Shown in pieces: positions 56,288-64,000 of a stretch of 64,000 nt of DNA. Origin of the DNA: Bacteroidales bacterium (GTDB lineage Bacteria; Bacteroidota; Bacteroidia; Bacteroidales; VadinHA17); the NCBI GenBank assembly GCA_011620595.1, contig WOYX01000037.1, forward strand, positions 8,304 through 72,303, written 5' to 3'. The notes below the pieces were generated by a model. It did not search any database, was not told the DNA's origin, and was given only the letters and a program-made list of their open reading frames with translations. A program made the translations under genes and the position numbers. The stretch's first letter is position 1; the number at the start of each line of letters is the position of its first letter.

Positions 56288-57715
56288 TTACTGACCGCTG
56301 TACTTTCTGTATGCCTCAATGAATGATGACACATCTTCGGCAGCCAGCCGTTTGGCTATGATCTTCTTCTCCCTGTCGAGAATATAGATGAGAGGAGTGG
56401 AATCGACATTGTAAAAATGGTCAAACCGGCTCATCCGTTCCGGATCCCAGCCGTTTATCCAGCTGAGCCCGTTGTCAACAATGTATTTCTCCCATTTTTC
56501 CCTGTCGTGATGGGTACATACGGCAAAGACCTCTATACCCTTGCTCCTGTTTGCCTTGTAATAATCGTGCAGCAGGGGTGTGGCAACCTTGCAGTGTCCG
56601 CAGTCCGGCTCCCAGAAATAGACTATTGTATAGTCAGCCTCAACGTCATAAAGAGAGACGTAGTGGCCGGCAAAGGAGTTCATAAGCAGTTCCGGCGCCT
56701 TTTGTCCTATCAGGTTGGACCTCAGCCTGCTGACTCTCTTTTCCAGTTCTGCCAGGTACTCTTTCGTTGCCCATGGGGCCTTTCCGGCCAGGTATACTTT
56801 ATCTGCCAGATGCACAACAACAGCGTCATGACCCATGATCTCACTCGAAGCATACCTGTTCATGATCCAGACGGCCACGTACTGGAAGACATCGTCATTC
56901 ACGGCGCTCTTCCCGAGGAGCCTGTCGGCCTCCCTGATGATGGAGTCGGGCATCTGGATGACTACCTGCCTGAAAAACTGTTCGAGCCTGCTGCCAAGTA
57001 TCGGACTTCTTATAAGTCCGGGTTGAGAGAAGTCGACGTTATCAAAGAAATGATCCTTATAATGGATGTATGAAAGCAGCTTGCTTACCGAGTCGCGGTT
57101 GGAGGTGCCGGGGGGGAGTATCGGAACATAAGGCTCGGGAGGAATGATTGACCTGGCGATTGCACCGAGAAGGGTGCCCTTGTTGCTTTCCGCAGTCTGA
57201 TGAAGATACTCTTTCATCCTCTTCTCCCGGGCGGCAAGTTTTTCCTTAAGGAGAGCAGCCTCCTTCCCGGTAAGGCTCGAATCCCTTAGTCCGGCTGAGA
57301 GATTCAATGCCTCTTCCTGAAGTACCTTCCAATTTTTCTGATATTCAAGGAACCTCTGGTTTTCTTCTGAGCCCCTGAAGGAGAGTGTCGCTCCCGGGTT
57401 TTTTATGTCACAGCTGATATCAAAATGCTGGTCATCTCCCACGAGGAATTCAAAGAAAGTGTTTCCCGGAAGGACGATCATATAGACGCCGGGAGGGAGC
57501 CGGTCAGCACCTTTGAAGCTGCATCGGCCCTCACTGTCGGCAACCAGGCTGTCTCTGACATACTGTTGGGCTCCGACATGATATGCCAGTCTGAGGGTGG
57601 ACTGGGGAGCACCGTCGACCGTGACGCTGATTGAGTGGCCGGGCTGCCCGTTCAGGACTCCGGTAAAAGACATAAAAGCAATGACATAGGTTGCCGCAAG
57701 GTGTCTGACGTTCAT
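56288..57715 (-). CDS. TlpA-like thioredoxin-fold protein
   Basis: The 475-residue protein has a signal peptide and an N-terminal DUF4369-like beta domain (about 25-120). A helical DUF5106-like middle follows (about 130-320), then a C-terminal TlpA/ResA thioredoxin domain with the redox pair in WEPDCGHCKVATP (about residue 373) and cis-Pro in DSTPLIYILD. Such Bacteroidota proteins are periplasmic thiol-disulfide reductases of uncertain target. It is convergent with the B12 operon. Confidence 0.87.
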   Translation of the reverse strand: MNVRHLAATYVIAFMSFTGVLNGQPGHSISVTVDGAPQSTLRLAYHVGAQQYVRDSLVADSEGRCSFKGADRLPPGVYMIVLPGNTFFEFLVGDDQHFDISCDIKNPGATLSFRGSEENQRFLEYQKNWKVLQEEALNLSAGLRDSSLTGKEAALLKEKLAAREKRMKEYLHQTAESNKGTLLGAIARSIIPPEPYVPILPPGTSNRDSVSKLLSYIHYKDHFFDNVDFSQPGLIRSPILGSRLEQFFRQVVIQMPDSIIREADRLLGKSAVNDDVFQYVAVWIMNRYASSEIMGHDAVVVHLADKVYLAGKAPWATKEYLAELEKRVSRLRSNLIGQKAPELLMNSFAGHYVSLYDVEADYTIVYFWEPDCGHCKVATPLLHDYYKANRSKGIEVFAVCTHHDREKWEKYIVDNGLSWINGWDPERMSRFDHFYNVDSTPLIYILDREKKIIAKRLAAEDVSSFIEAYRKYSGQ

Positions 57716-57776
57716 TTGTTGAGTGGTTGATCCTTTTCAGTTGTACAATTTTCCTGCCATAACCGGCTGATGCAGA

Positions 57777-58478
57777 TCAGTGGTTGATGTCCATACGTAA
57801 TATCTCTGCCTGACCGGGGCTTGTCATTACAGCCCTGAGCACGAAGTTAAAACGGTTCAGGTCGGTACAGAGAAAGAAATCGGTTGGCGGACTGAAATTG
57901 ATGTTGGCAGGGTCAAAGAACCTTCTTCCCGAATCCTTTCTTAGTGCCTCAATCTCTGGTGAGATATCTCTCTCGTGACCCATGAGCAGGTCTCTGATAT
58001 AACTGGCGCATAACAGGTCTTCTGCCGCTGACTCAACTGCCCTGTAACCCATGGCCACCAGGGTCACTTTTTCAGGATTCAGCATTGAGATGTATGACGC
58101 CACAGCCCCTGCATTGACAAGTCCTGCAGCAAATACCAGGGTGGCTCCGGATGCATGGACAATGCCATTTGTGCCGGCGGTGGTGCAGTGTATTATAGTT
58201 TTTCCCTCCAGCCGGCCGGTGAGCATCTCTGTAGGACTGTTGCCGAGGTCAAATCCCTCAGGCTTCATTTCATTCTGTTCTCCTGCAATAATTGTGTCCG
58301 CCCCAAGTTTATCCTTTAGGGCAAAGGCTTCATCAGGTGTTGCTACGTCAATCAGTCGTTTAATTCCGCTGTCAAAAGCATAGCATGCCGTGCTGAATGC
58401 GCGGAAGACATCGATGATAACTGTCACACCCTGAGCCTCCTGAGCCCCTCTGACGAACTCTTTTATGATGATTTCCAT
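57777..58478 (-). CDS. comB: 2-phosphosulfolactate phosphatase family protein
   Basis: The 233-residue protein matches ComB: VTVIIDVFRAFSTACYAF near the N-terminus, GEQNEMKPEGFDLGNSP, and IIHCTTAGTNGI. In methanogens ComB is a Mg2+-dependent phosphatase making sulfolactate for coenzyme M. In bacteria the family is widespread, and its substrate is often unknown or linked to sulfolactate. No other coenzyme M or sulfolactate gene is in the window. It is divergent from the YihY gene with an 86-base gap. Confidence 0.88.
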   Translation of the reverse strand: MEIIIKEFVRGAQEAQGVTVIIDVFRAFSTACYAFDSGIKRLIDVATPDEAFALKDKLGADTIIAGEQNEMKPEGFDLGNSPTEMLTGRLEGKTIIHCTTAGTNGIVHASGATLVFAAGLVNAGAVASYISMLNPEKVTLVAMGYRAVESAAEDLLCASYIRDLLMGHERDISPEIEALRKDSGRRFFDPANINFSPPTDFFLCTDLNRFNFVLRAVMTSPGQAEILRMDINH

Positions 58479-58528
58479 CTATAAAGTTCAAAGTGTGAAG
58501 ATAACAATACTGTTTGAAGATGATTTCT

Positions 58529-58536
58529 TAAATTTG
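58529..58536 (+). promoter_or_regulatory. -7 element upstream of the YihY/BrkB gene
   Basis: TAAATTTG followed by C is a perfect Bacteroidota -7 element, 28 bases before the ATG at 58565. The nearest upstream TTTG is spaced too closely (12 bases) to be the -33 box. Confidence 0.5.
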
Positions 58537-58564
58537 CCTTCCGTCAGTTACGGTTCAAAAACCG

Positions 58565-59899
58565 ATGAGATCGCTCGATAAAATAAGCCAGGCAATCCGG
58601 CAGAGATCCCGCCAGGGTTGGAATATCCTTGCAAACAGCGTCAGTAGTTCGAAGCCTTACTGGGTGAGGCAGAGAAGGATCATCTATCTTCTTTACAAGG
58701 GCATAAAGAGAGACAACATTTACATAAAGGCTTCCGCGCTCACTTTTTTTTCCATCCTCTCTGTCATACCCCTTATCGCCCTTGCCTTCGGCATTGCCAA
58801 GGGTTTCGGACTTCAGGATGAGATGAGAGCTCAGATCATCATGCAGTTCCATAACCAGGAGCAGGTGATGAACTGGATACTTGATTTTGCAAACAACACC
58901 CTCGAGCAGACCAGTGGCGGATGGCTCGCCGGCATCGGGGTAGCCGTTCTCTTTTATACTGTAGGCCAACTTCTGAGATACGTTGAGAGCACCTTCAACT
59001 CCATCTGGAAGTTAGAAGAGACGAGGGTATGGTACCGTCAGCTGACAGATTATCTTGCCATCATCTTCCTGGTGCCCGTGATCTTCATTGCCTCCAGCAC
59101 TGTGACGGTGCTTGCAACCACCAGGCTTAACGAACTGCTGAGCAAGTCTGACATGCTTGAGGGACTGAAGCCGGTGGTCTCATTCCTGGTTAAGCTCCTT
59201 CCTTTTATACTGCTCTGTCTGGTATCGACAGCAGCGTTTCTTGTAATGCCCAACACCAGGGTCAAGGTCAGGTCGGCCATCTTTTCAGGCATAGTTGCGG
59301 GCATAGCACTGCAGATCATACAGATACTCTATGTTGAATCACAGGTTGGTCTTACAAAGCTCGGCACCCTCTATGGAAGCTTTGCGGCCATTCCGCTGCT
59401 GCTGATTTGGATACAGATGAGCTGGGTTGTGCTCCTGATGGGTGCTCAGCTTTCATACTACATGCAGAACATTACCCGCTACGAATTTGAATTTGACGTT
59501 CAAAAGGTCTCTCCAAGGCAGAAGAAGAGGCTTACGCTTCTGGTGATGCATACGCTTGTCGCCGACTTCATCAGCGGAGACAGGCCGAAGGCACCGGAAG
59601 AGATCTCGGAACAGCTGAGCCTTCCGGCACGTACAGTACATGAATGTCTTGATCTGTTGAGGGATTCGGGATTGGTGACCGAGGTTTGGGATGACAGTGA
59701 GGAGAGATATATCTATCAGCCCGGGACCGACATCAACAAGATGACACTCTCATTTATTCTGGAGAAGCTCGAGACATCAGGCTCCATGCACAAGATTGTC
59801 ATCAACAATTCCGACTACAGGAAGATAGATGCTGCCCTGACCAGGTTCGAGACACTGATTGCATCATCCGATGGCAATGTTCTGTTGCGAGACCTGTAG
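58565..59899 (+). CDS. YihY/BrkB family membrane protein with winged-helix tail
   Basis: The 444-residue protein has six membrane helices in the YihY/virulence factor BrkB family, with IKASALTFFSILSVIPLIALAFG, TFNSIWKLEE and LYGSFAAIPLLLIWIQMSW. The first was once misnamed RNase BN. After the membrane part (about residue 300) it has ~140 cytoplasmic residues, including a helix-turn-helix-like stretch (EEISEQLSLPARTVHECLDLLRDSGLV), i.e. a winged-helix fusion. Function is unproven, and a transporter role has been suggested for some members. Confidence 0.88.
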   Translation: MRSLDKISQAIRQRSRQGWNILANSVSSSKPYWVRQRRIIYLLYKGIKRDNIYIKASALTFFSILSVIPLIALAFGIAKGFGLQDEMRAQIIMQFHNQEQVMNWILDFANNTLEQTSGGWLAGIGVAVLFYTVGQLLRYVESTFNSIWKLEETRVWYRQLTDYLAIIFLVPVIFIASSTVTVLATTRLNELLSKSDMLEGLKPVVSFLVKLLPFILLCLVSTAAFLVMPNTRVKVRSAIFSGIVAGIALQIIQILYVESQVGLTKLGTLYGSFAAIPLLLIWIQMSWVVLLMGAQLSYYMQNITRYEFEFDVQKVSPRQKKRLTLLVMHTLVADFISGDRPKAPEEISEQLSLPARTVHECLDLLRDSGLVTEVWDDSEERYIYQPGTDINKMTLSFILEKLETSGSMHKIVINNSDYRKIDAALTRFETLIASSDGNVLLRDL

Positions 59900-60021
59900 C
59901 CGGTTATCTGATTGAAAAAAGCATAGTCGCTTCCCCTGTCTGTGATCCGTGGTCAGAAAAACACGGTCGCTGTTTCTGCCTGTGAAGCCGGAAAAAAACT
60001 GAGGGCAGGGCACTCCGCCGG

Positions 60022-60723
60022 TTACTTGTTGCGGAAGGGAGAGAGGCGGAACCGCCTGACAAACCTTATCAGCTCCTCCAGTGAATTCCAGTTGTCAAAG
60101 AGATAATGAGGCGCATCAACTATTATCTGCCTGGTCTCGGGGTGCATTGACCAATAGCTGATAAGGTTTGACGCTCTGAAGACCCGGTCTTCAGAGCCTA
60201 TCAGCGAATAGTCCCATACAAATCCAGTCTCCACCGGTTCCATCATCCTGTTGTAGAGCCATCTGAGCTCATCATGGAGCGACTTTTCCGAGCGTGACGG
60301 AATATTCTGCCTGTTCATCTCGAACCGGCTTCTTGTGCCAAAAAGCCTCAGATAGAACTTGCCCATGCTGTAATTCGATATGTTCTCGAGCATTGCTTCA
60401 AATATCCGGAGAGGTATGCCGTATTTGTCATCGGCGGCCACAGGAGTGCCGTTGATGGCAATTGTAAGGTCAGGCCTGATGCCCATCTTACGACTGTAAT
60501 ACTCAGCTGCCCAGACTCCCAGTGACCATCCAATGACGGTCACCCTGCGGTAGGTTTTCATCTCCGGAAGAATAAGCGGCTCGTCGGCGGAATAGTTATA
60601 AAACAAGATGAAATCAAACCTGTCTCTACAAAGATTTGAAAAAGCTTTTTCATCTATACCCCACGTCCCGAACAGAATAACCAGGTCCCTGTTATTCTCA
60701 AATCTTCTCAGGAAAGTTTTCAT
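60022..60723 (-). CDS. bioG: Pimeloyl-ACP methyl ester esterase BioG
   Basis: The 233-residue alpha/beta-hydrolase of the BioG (DUF452) family has the nucleophile Ser67 in VIGWSLGVW and the catalytic His near residue 207 in DAPHYLF. BioG removes the methyl group from pimeloyl-ACP methyl ester, the gate step in making the biotin precursor. In Bacteroidota it is often next to bioC or fused to it, but here it stands alone. A 6S-sized structured RNA lies immediately upstream and could be its leader. The 122-base gap to 59899 contains only imperfect repeats and a weak CCGTG/CACGG stem (59947-59966). Confidence 0.85.
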   Translation of the reverse strand: MKTFLRRFENNRDLVILFGTWGIDEKAFSNLCRDRFDFILFYNYSADEPLILPEMKTYRRVTVIGWSLGVWAAEYYSRKMGIRPDLTIAINGTPVAADDKYGIPLRIFEAMLENISNYSMGKFYLRLFGTRSRFEMNRQNIPSRSEKSLHDELRWLYNRMMEPVETGFVWDYSLIGSEDRVFRASNLISYWSMHPETRQIIVDAPHYLFDNWNSLEELIRFVRRFRLSPFRNK

Positions 60724-60734
60724 CGGCAGGTGGA

Positions 60735-60931
60735 AAAGAAAAAAGGAGAGGGTTACCGTGGTACTTTAAGGAACGGGCTTATGAGATAATCCCGGAATCT
60801 ACTGTCTGATAAAAGGAAGTAACCTATGGTAGTCAGCCTATAGGTCCTTGTGAAAGTCAATGTCTGCAATACAATCCTATTGATTCCCACAGGTAACCCT
60901 TACTCTCCTTTTTTTATTTTAAAGCATTAGC
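60735..60931 (-). ncRNA. Structured RNA candidate upstream of bioG (6S-like or attenuating leader)
   Basis: From a perfect promoter, about 195 bases on the minus strand fold into one long element. A closing helix GGAGA + GGGTTACC pairs with GGTAACCC + TCTCC (60904-60908/60892-60899 with 60745-60757; small bulge). An apical stem is ACCTAT/ATAGGT with AAGG/CCTT below it, and a side hairpin on the 3' strand is CGGG-ATTAT/ATAAG-CCCG. A T-run follows the closing helix a few bases before the bioG ATG. Size and shape (closing stem, open middle, apical stem) resemble 6S RNA; equally it may be a terminating leader of bioG. The helix is almost symmetric, so a plus-strand transcript could also terminate (seven T at 60909-60915). 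Confidence 0.55.
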
Positions 60932-60937
60932 TTTCGA

Positions 60938-60969
60938 CAAAAATAACACTTTATTTTTCACAAAGCAAA
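60938..60969 (-). promoter_or_regulatory. Promoter of the structured RNA / bioG leader
   Basis: On the minus strand TTTG (60966-60969) and TATTTTTG (60938-60945) are exactly 20 bases apart, a perfect Bacteroidota promoter. The predicted start is near 60931. Confidence 0.75.
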
Positions 60970-61087
60970 TTTTTGAATTATTTGTTAATGTATCTCCCGA
61001 AAGAGGGATTGTCATCCAATTTATTTTGCTTATTTTTATTGGGGATATCGGATCATTGGCAGGCACTGCAATAAACAGACAATTTTT

Positions 61088-61936
61088 ATGATACCTGAAA
61101 TTATTGCCATCAGGCACGATGACGGCTCAGGGTTCAGGGCCGAATGGATTGACCATGAGAGCAGTTTTCTTCATGTACACCCTGAATATGAGATAGTTTT
61201 GAATATCACCGGAAACGGTACCCGTGTTGCCGGTGACTCCGTCGAGATTTTTGATCATTATGACCTGGTCTTCTACGGTCCTGACCTCCGTCACTTCTGG
61301 AATTTTTACAGCCATGGCGGGGATGAGAGGGAGAAGCATGCCATTATGTGTCATTTCAGGCGTGAATCATTGGGAGAGGCTCTTCTCTCTCAGTTTGAGA
61401 TGGCCGACCTGCGGCGTCTGCTTGATGAAGCAGGAAGAGGTATAGCATTCACTGCCGAGACCGGCAGGGCTGCCGAGGAACCGATGAGAAGGCTACTCTC
61501 CGAGACCGGAATGAAGAAGATGGTTAGCCTCTTCCGGCTCTTTGAGATACTTTCGTCGGCGGAAAAATACAAGTTTCTGGCCGGAGATGCCGCTGCCGGC
61601 ACCCGTGATATGACTGACAGCAGGCTCACCGCCGTCTGTGCATTTGTGAGAGATAACTTTTTCAGGCTAATACCCCTGAAAGAGGTCGCTGCCATAGCAA
61701 AGATGAGTCCCCATTCCTTCAGTCGCTTTTTTTCGCGCAGCACGGGCAGCGGATTCGTCGATTACGTCAACCAGGTGCGAACAAACAAGGCCTGTTACTT
61801 TCTTCGCGAGACTGACCATCAGATAAACGAGATAGTGTTTGAATGCGGATTCGCTACCGTGTCAAACTTCAACAAGCAGTTCCGCAAGCATGCCGGCATG
61901 TCAGCTCGCGATTACAGGGCGCAGTACCGAAGCTGA
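61088..61936 (+). CDS. AraC family transcriptional regulator
   Basis: The 282-residue protein has an N-terminal cupin-like sensor (HVHPEYEIVLNITGNGTRVAGDS) and a C-terminal double helix-turn-helix of the AraC family (about 185-282: LKEVAAIAKMSPHSFSRFFSR and INEIVFECGFATVSNFNKQF). It probably controls the dehydratase genes 116 bases downstream in response to a small metabolite, but this is inference from proximity. Confidence 0.9.
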   Translation: MIPEIIAIRHDDGSGFRAEWIDHESSFLHVHPEYEIVLNITGNGTRVAGDSVEIFDHYDLVFYGPDLRHFWNFYSHGGDEREKHAIMCHFRRESLGEALLSQFEMADLRRLLDEAGRGIAFTAETGRAAEEPMRRLLSETGMKKMVSLFRLFEILSSAEKYKFLAGDAAAGTRDMTDSRLTAVCAFVRDNFFRLIPLKEVAAIAKMSPHSFSRFFSRSTGSGFVDYVNQVRTNKACYFLRETDHQINEIVFECGFATVSNFNKQFRKHAGMSARDYRAQYRS

Positions 61937-62011
61937 TCCCCTGATACGGTTTGCTTGCCTGAATTGATTCCGCAGATGACTTTTTTCATGCCGGCAGTGG
62001 TTTCTTAATGC

Positions 62012-62045
62012 TAAATTTGCAGTTAAACAATCAAAAAACAGGAGG
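62012..62045 (+). promoter_or_regulatory. -7 element and strong Shine-Dalgarno for the fused dehydratase
   Basis: TAAATTTG followed by C (62012-62019) is a perfect -7 element. AGGAGG (62040-62045) lies 6 bases before the ATG, a full anti-16S match that is rare among the genes in this window and suggests high expression. Confidence 0.6.
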
Positions 62046-62051
62046 TTTATT

Positions 62052-63869
62052 ATGGGAATGACCATTACTGAGAAGATTATTGCATCACACTCCAAATATG
62101 ACACGGTAAAACCGGGAGAGATAATAGATATAACAATTGATGCACGCGCAGCCAGGGATTTCGGGGGTGCCAATGTAGTCAGGAATCTCAACGAATACGG
62201 TCTGACAATAGCTGACCCTGAAAAAACACTTTTCACATTCGACTGCAACCCTACTGGATCAGACCAGAAATATGCCGTCAATCAGCATATCTGCAGGCAA
62301 TTTGCACGCAATAATGAAATACCTCTTTATGATATTGATGCCGGTATCGGGACACACCTGCTCATAGAAGAGGGATACGTATGGCCCGGAGCCACTGCCG
62401 TATCCACCGACTCGCACGCCAACATCCTGGGTGCCGTAGGTGCATTTGGTCAGGGTATGGGAGACATGGATGTCGCAGCCACCTGGAACAGCGGAAAAGT
62501 ATGGTTTAAGGTACCGGCCTCGGCAAGGATCAACCTTATTGGCAAACTGCCCGACAATGTTACCGCCAAGGATGTCATCCTCAACCTCCTGGGCATATAC
62601 GGAGCAAATACGCTGCTGGGATACAGCATAGAGCTGTACGGCGAGGCTGTTGATGCGATGACCCTTGATGAGCGCATCACCATTGCCTCAATGGGAACGG
62701 AGATGGGTGCCATTATAATCCTGTTCCCACCGTCAGAGGAGATCATCAACTATTGCCGTACCCGTGCCAGGTCATCCTTTGAACCGGTATATGCTGATGC
62801 TGATGCCGGTTATGAGGTCACTGCGGAGATCGACGTGTCCAGTTTCGTGCCGATGGTGTCGCGTCCGGGCAAGCCTCATGATGCAGTACCGGTAAAGGAG
62901 CTGCCTCAGACAAAGATTGACTCTGCCTTTATCGGCAGCTGTACCAACGGCCGGATGGAGGATATGAGAATTACTGCGGCTATTCTCCGTGACAGGAAGG
63001 TGGCGCCGGGGGTTGTACTGAAGATAGTGCCCTCAACGGATGCCGTCTGGAAGCAGTGTCTTGATGAAGGTCTCTTAACCGTTTTCAAGCAGGCCGGCGC
63101 ACTGGTTTCCAATGCCGGATGTGCCGGATGTGCGGCAGGACAGGTTGGACAGAACGGCAAAGGAGAGGTGACCGTCAGCACGGGCAACAGAAACTTCCCG
63201 GGCAAACAGGGCCAGGGAAGTGTCTTCCTGGCCTCCCCTGCAGTGGTGGCTGCATCGGCAGTGGCAGGTTACATTACAACCCCTGACGCCATCCCTCACG
63301 AACCGGCGAAGTTTGTAAAGACAACCTCCCGACAGGAACCTGCTGCCGGCAGTCACAGGGAGAAGAGTGATAAGAGACCGACGGTGATAAGGGGAAGGGT
63401 GTGGCTGATCGAACGAGACAACATCGACACTGACATGATCTTCCATAACCGGTACCTGGCTATTACTGATAAAGATGAGATGGGCCAGTATGCCTTTGAC
63501 AACCTGGAAGGCTACAAGGACTTTGCAAAGAGAGCAGAGCCCGGTGACATCATCGTCACCGGCAAGAACTTCGGCAGCGGAAGCTCACGTCAGCAGGCGG
63601 TAGACTGCTTCGTCTCCCTGGGTGTACAGGCAGTTTTGGCACGTTCCTACGGTGCTATTTATGAACGCAATGCCATCAATGCAGCATTCCCTGTTCTGAC
63701 CTATACCTCCCTGGAAGAGATTGACCTTAAGGATCATGACATCATCACGGTGAATCTGCTGACCGGTGATGTCGTCAATGAGCGGAACGGACTGACCACC
63801 ACCGTCAATCCTTTTTATGATGCCCAGTATGAGATATATGTCAGGGGCGGTTTATTAGGTAAAATTTAA
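62052..63869 (+). CDS. Fused LeuC-LeuD-type hydro-lyase (aconitase superfamily)
   Basis: The 605-residue protein joins a LeuC-like large domain (1-~420) to a LeuD-like swivel domain (~440-605). The [4Fe-4S] ligands are Cys297 (GSCTNGR), Cys357 and Cys360 (GCAGC). Substrate-loop motifs are STDSHANILGAVGAFGQGMGD and, in the swivel, GKNFGSGSSRQQAV. It isomerises a hydroxy acid by dehydration and rehydration: isopropylmalate, homocitrate, citrate or a methylated analogue; the sequence alone does not say which. Most LeuC and LeuD are separate proteins, so the fusion is notable. A second LeuC-type gene follows 17 bases later. Confidence 0.85.
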   Translation: MGMTITEKIIASHSKYDTVKPGEIIDITIDARAARDFGGANVVRNLNEYGLTIADPEKTLFTFDCNPTGSDQKYAVNQHICRQFARNNEIPLYDIDAGIGTHLLIEEGYVWPGATAVSTDSHANILGAVGAFGQGMGDMDVAATWNSGKVWFKVPASARINLIGKLPDNVTAKDVILNLLGIYGANTLLGYSIELYGEAVDAMTLDERITIASMGTEMGAIIILFPPSEEIINYCRTRARSSFEPVYADADAGYEVTAEIDVSSFVPMVSRPGKPHDAVPVKELPQTKIDSAFIGSCTNGRMEDMRITAAILRDRKVAPGVVLKIVPSTDAVWKQCLDEGLLTVFKQAGALVSNAGCAGCAAGQVGQNGKGEVTVSTGNRNFPGKQGQGSVFLASPAVVAASAVAGYITTPDAIPHEPAKFVKTTSRQEPAAGSHREKSDKRPTVIRGRVWLIERDNIDTDMIFHNRYLAITDKDEMGQYAFDNLEGYKDFAKRAEPGDIIVTGKNFGSGSSRQQAVDCFVSLGVQAVLARSYGAIYERNAINAAFPVLTYTSLEEIDLKDHDIITVNLLTGDVVNERNGLTTTVNPFYDAQYEIYVRGGLLGKI

Positions 63870-63886
63870 CTAAAATACCATTGCAC

Positions 63887-64000
63887 ATGAAACCACGTAC
63901 ATTTATAGAGAAGATCCTCGGAGCACCGGAGGGAGCCGTAGTATTCAGAAAGCCTGACATTGTGCTCACCCATGACAACACTTCCAGTATCCATCAGACC
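63887..64000 (+). CDS. Second LeuC-type hydro-lyase, 5' end only
   Basis: The first 38 codons begin MKPRTFIEKILGAPEGAVV and include the RKPDIVLTHDNTSS motif that is typical of LeuC/aconitase-type large subunits at this position. The gene runs off the window. Lying 17 bases after the fused dehydratase, it is in the same operon, giving two aconitase-superfamily enzymes in a row. Confidence 0.75.
   Translation, partial: MKPRTFIEKILGAPEGAVVFRKPDIVLTHDNTSSIHQT

Noticed and set aside
59918..59990. Imperfect ~30-base direct repeats and a CCGTG/CACGG stem between the YihY gene and bioG
   Set aside because: Matches are too weak, and no U-run follows the stem, so neither a repeat family nor a terminator can be claimed.

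Overview
The window is a chromosomal segment of a Bacteroidota bacterium, most likely Bacteroidales. This is inferred from family content: a PorE-like type IX secretion (T9SS) protein, a protease ending in a type A T9SS sorting domain, a BtuG-like B12 lipoprotein, DUF4293, DUF5916, DUF349 and GH92 proteins. Promoters also follow the Bacteroidota form (TTTG, about 20 bases, TAnnTTTG), and Shine-Dalgarno sequences are mostly absent. No insertion sequence, phage module or CRISPR array was seen.

Layout. 1-300: tRNA-Arg(ACG) with a duplicated 3' end and terminator. 486-9333: AsmA-like protein, ribosomal protein L19, C69 dipeptidase, CutC, a sugar nucleotidyltransferase and an M23 peptidase. 9452-13011: a division/RNA block (ZapB-like coiled coil, ZapA, structured RNA candidate, RNase Y) running into WecB. 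13001-25323: mostly metabolic genes, namely nucleoside phosphorylase, DUF5916 outer-membrane protein, pyrBI, a namZ-tauE-yigZ run, two metallophosphoesterases, an alkaline phosphatase remnant and queE. 25324-27264: PorE-like OmpA protein.

27334-35409 is the most unusual part. It holds a sensorless histidine kinase, a membrane TPR/anti-sigma-like protein, a 45-residue double-glycine leader peptide at 29125-29262, a secreted and C-terminally anchored TPR-CHAT protease homologue, an ECF sigma factor and a C39-peptidase ABC exporter. Together they look like a peptide export or signalling system in which a sigma factor, a kinase and a caspase-like protein surround one small exported peptide. The assignment is by co-localisation and sequence motifs only.

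35419-47563: small membrane protein, DUF349 protein with a perfect 102-bp internal duplication, CTP synthase, YidC, then a LacI regulator, a transglutaminase-like lipoprotein and a GH92 mannosidase. 47619-56244: a vitamin B12 uptake operon behind a cobalamin riboswitch (btuB, btuG, a T9SS-exported trypsin-like protease, btuF, btuC, btuD), with junctions overlapping or nearly so. 56288-64000: TlpA-like protein, ComB, YihY/BrkB with a winged-helix tail, BioG with a 6S-sized structured RNA in front of it, an AraC regulator, a fused LeuC-LeuD-type dehydratase and the start of a second LeuC-type gene cut by the window edge.
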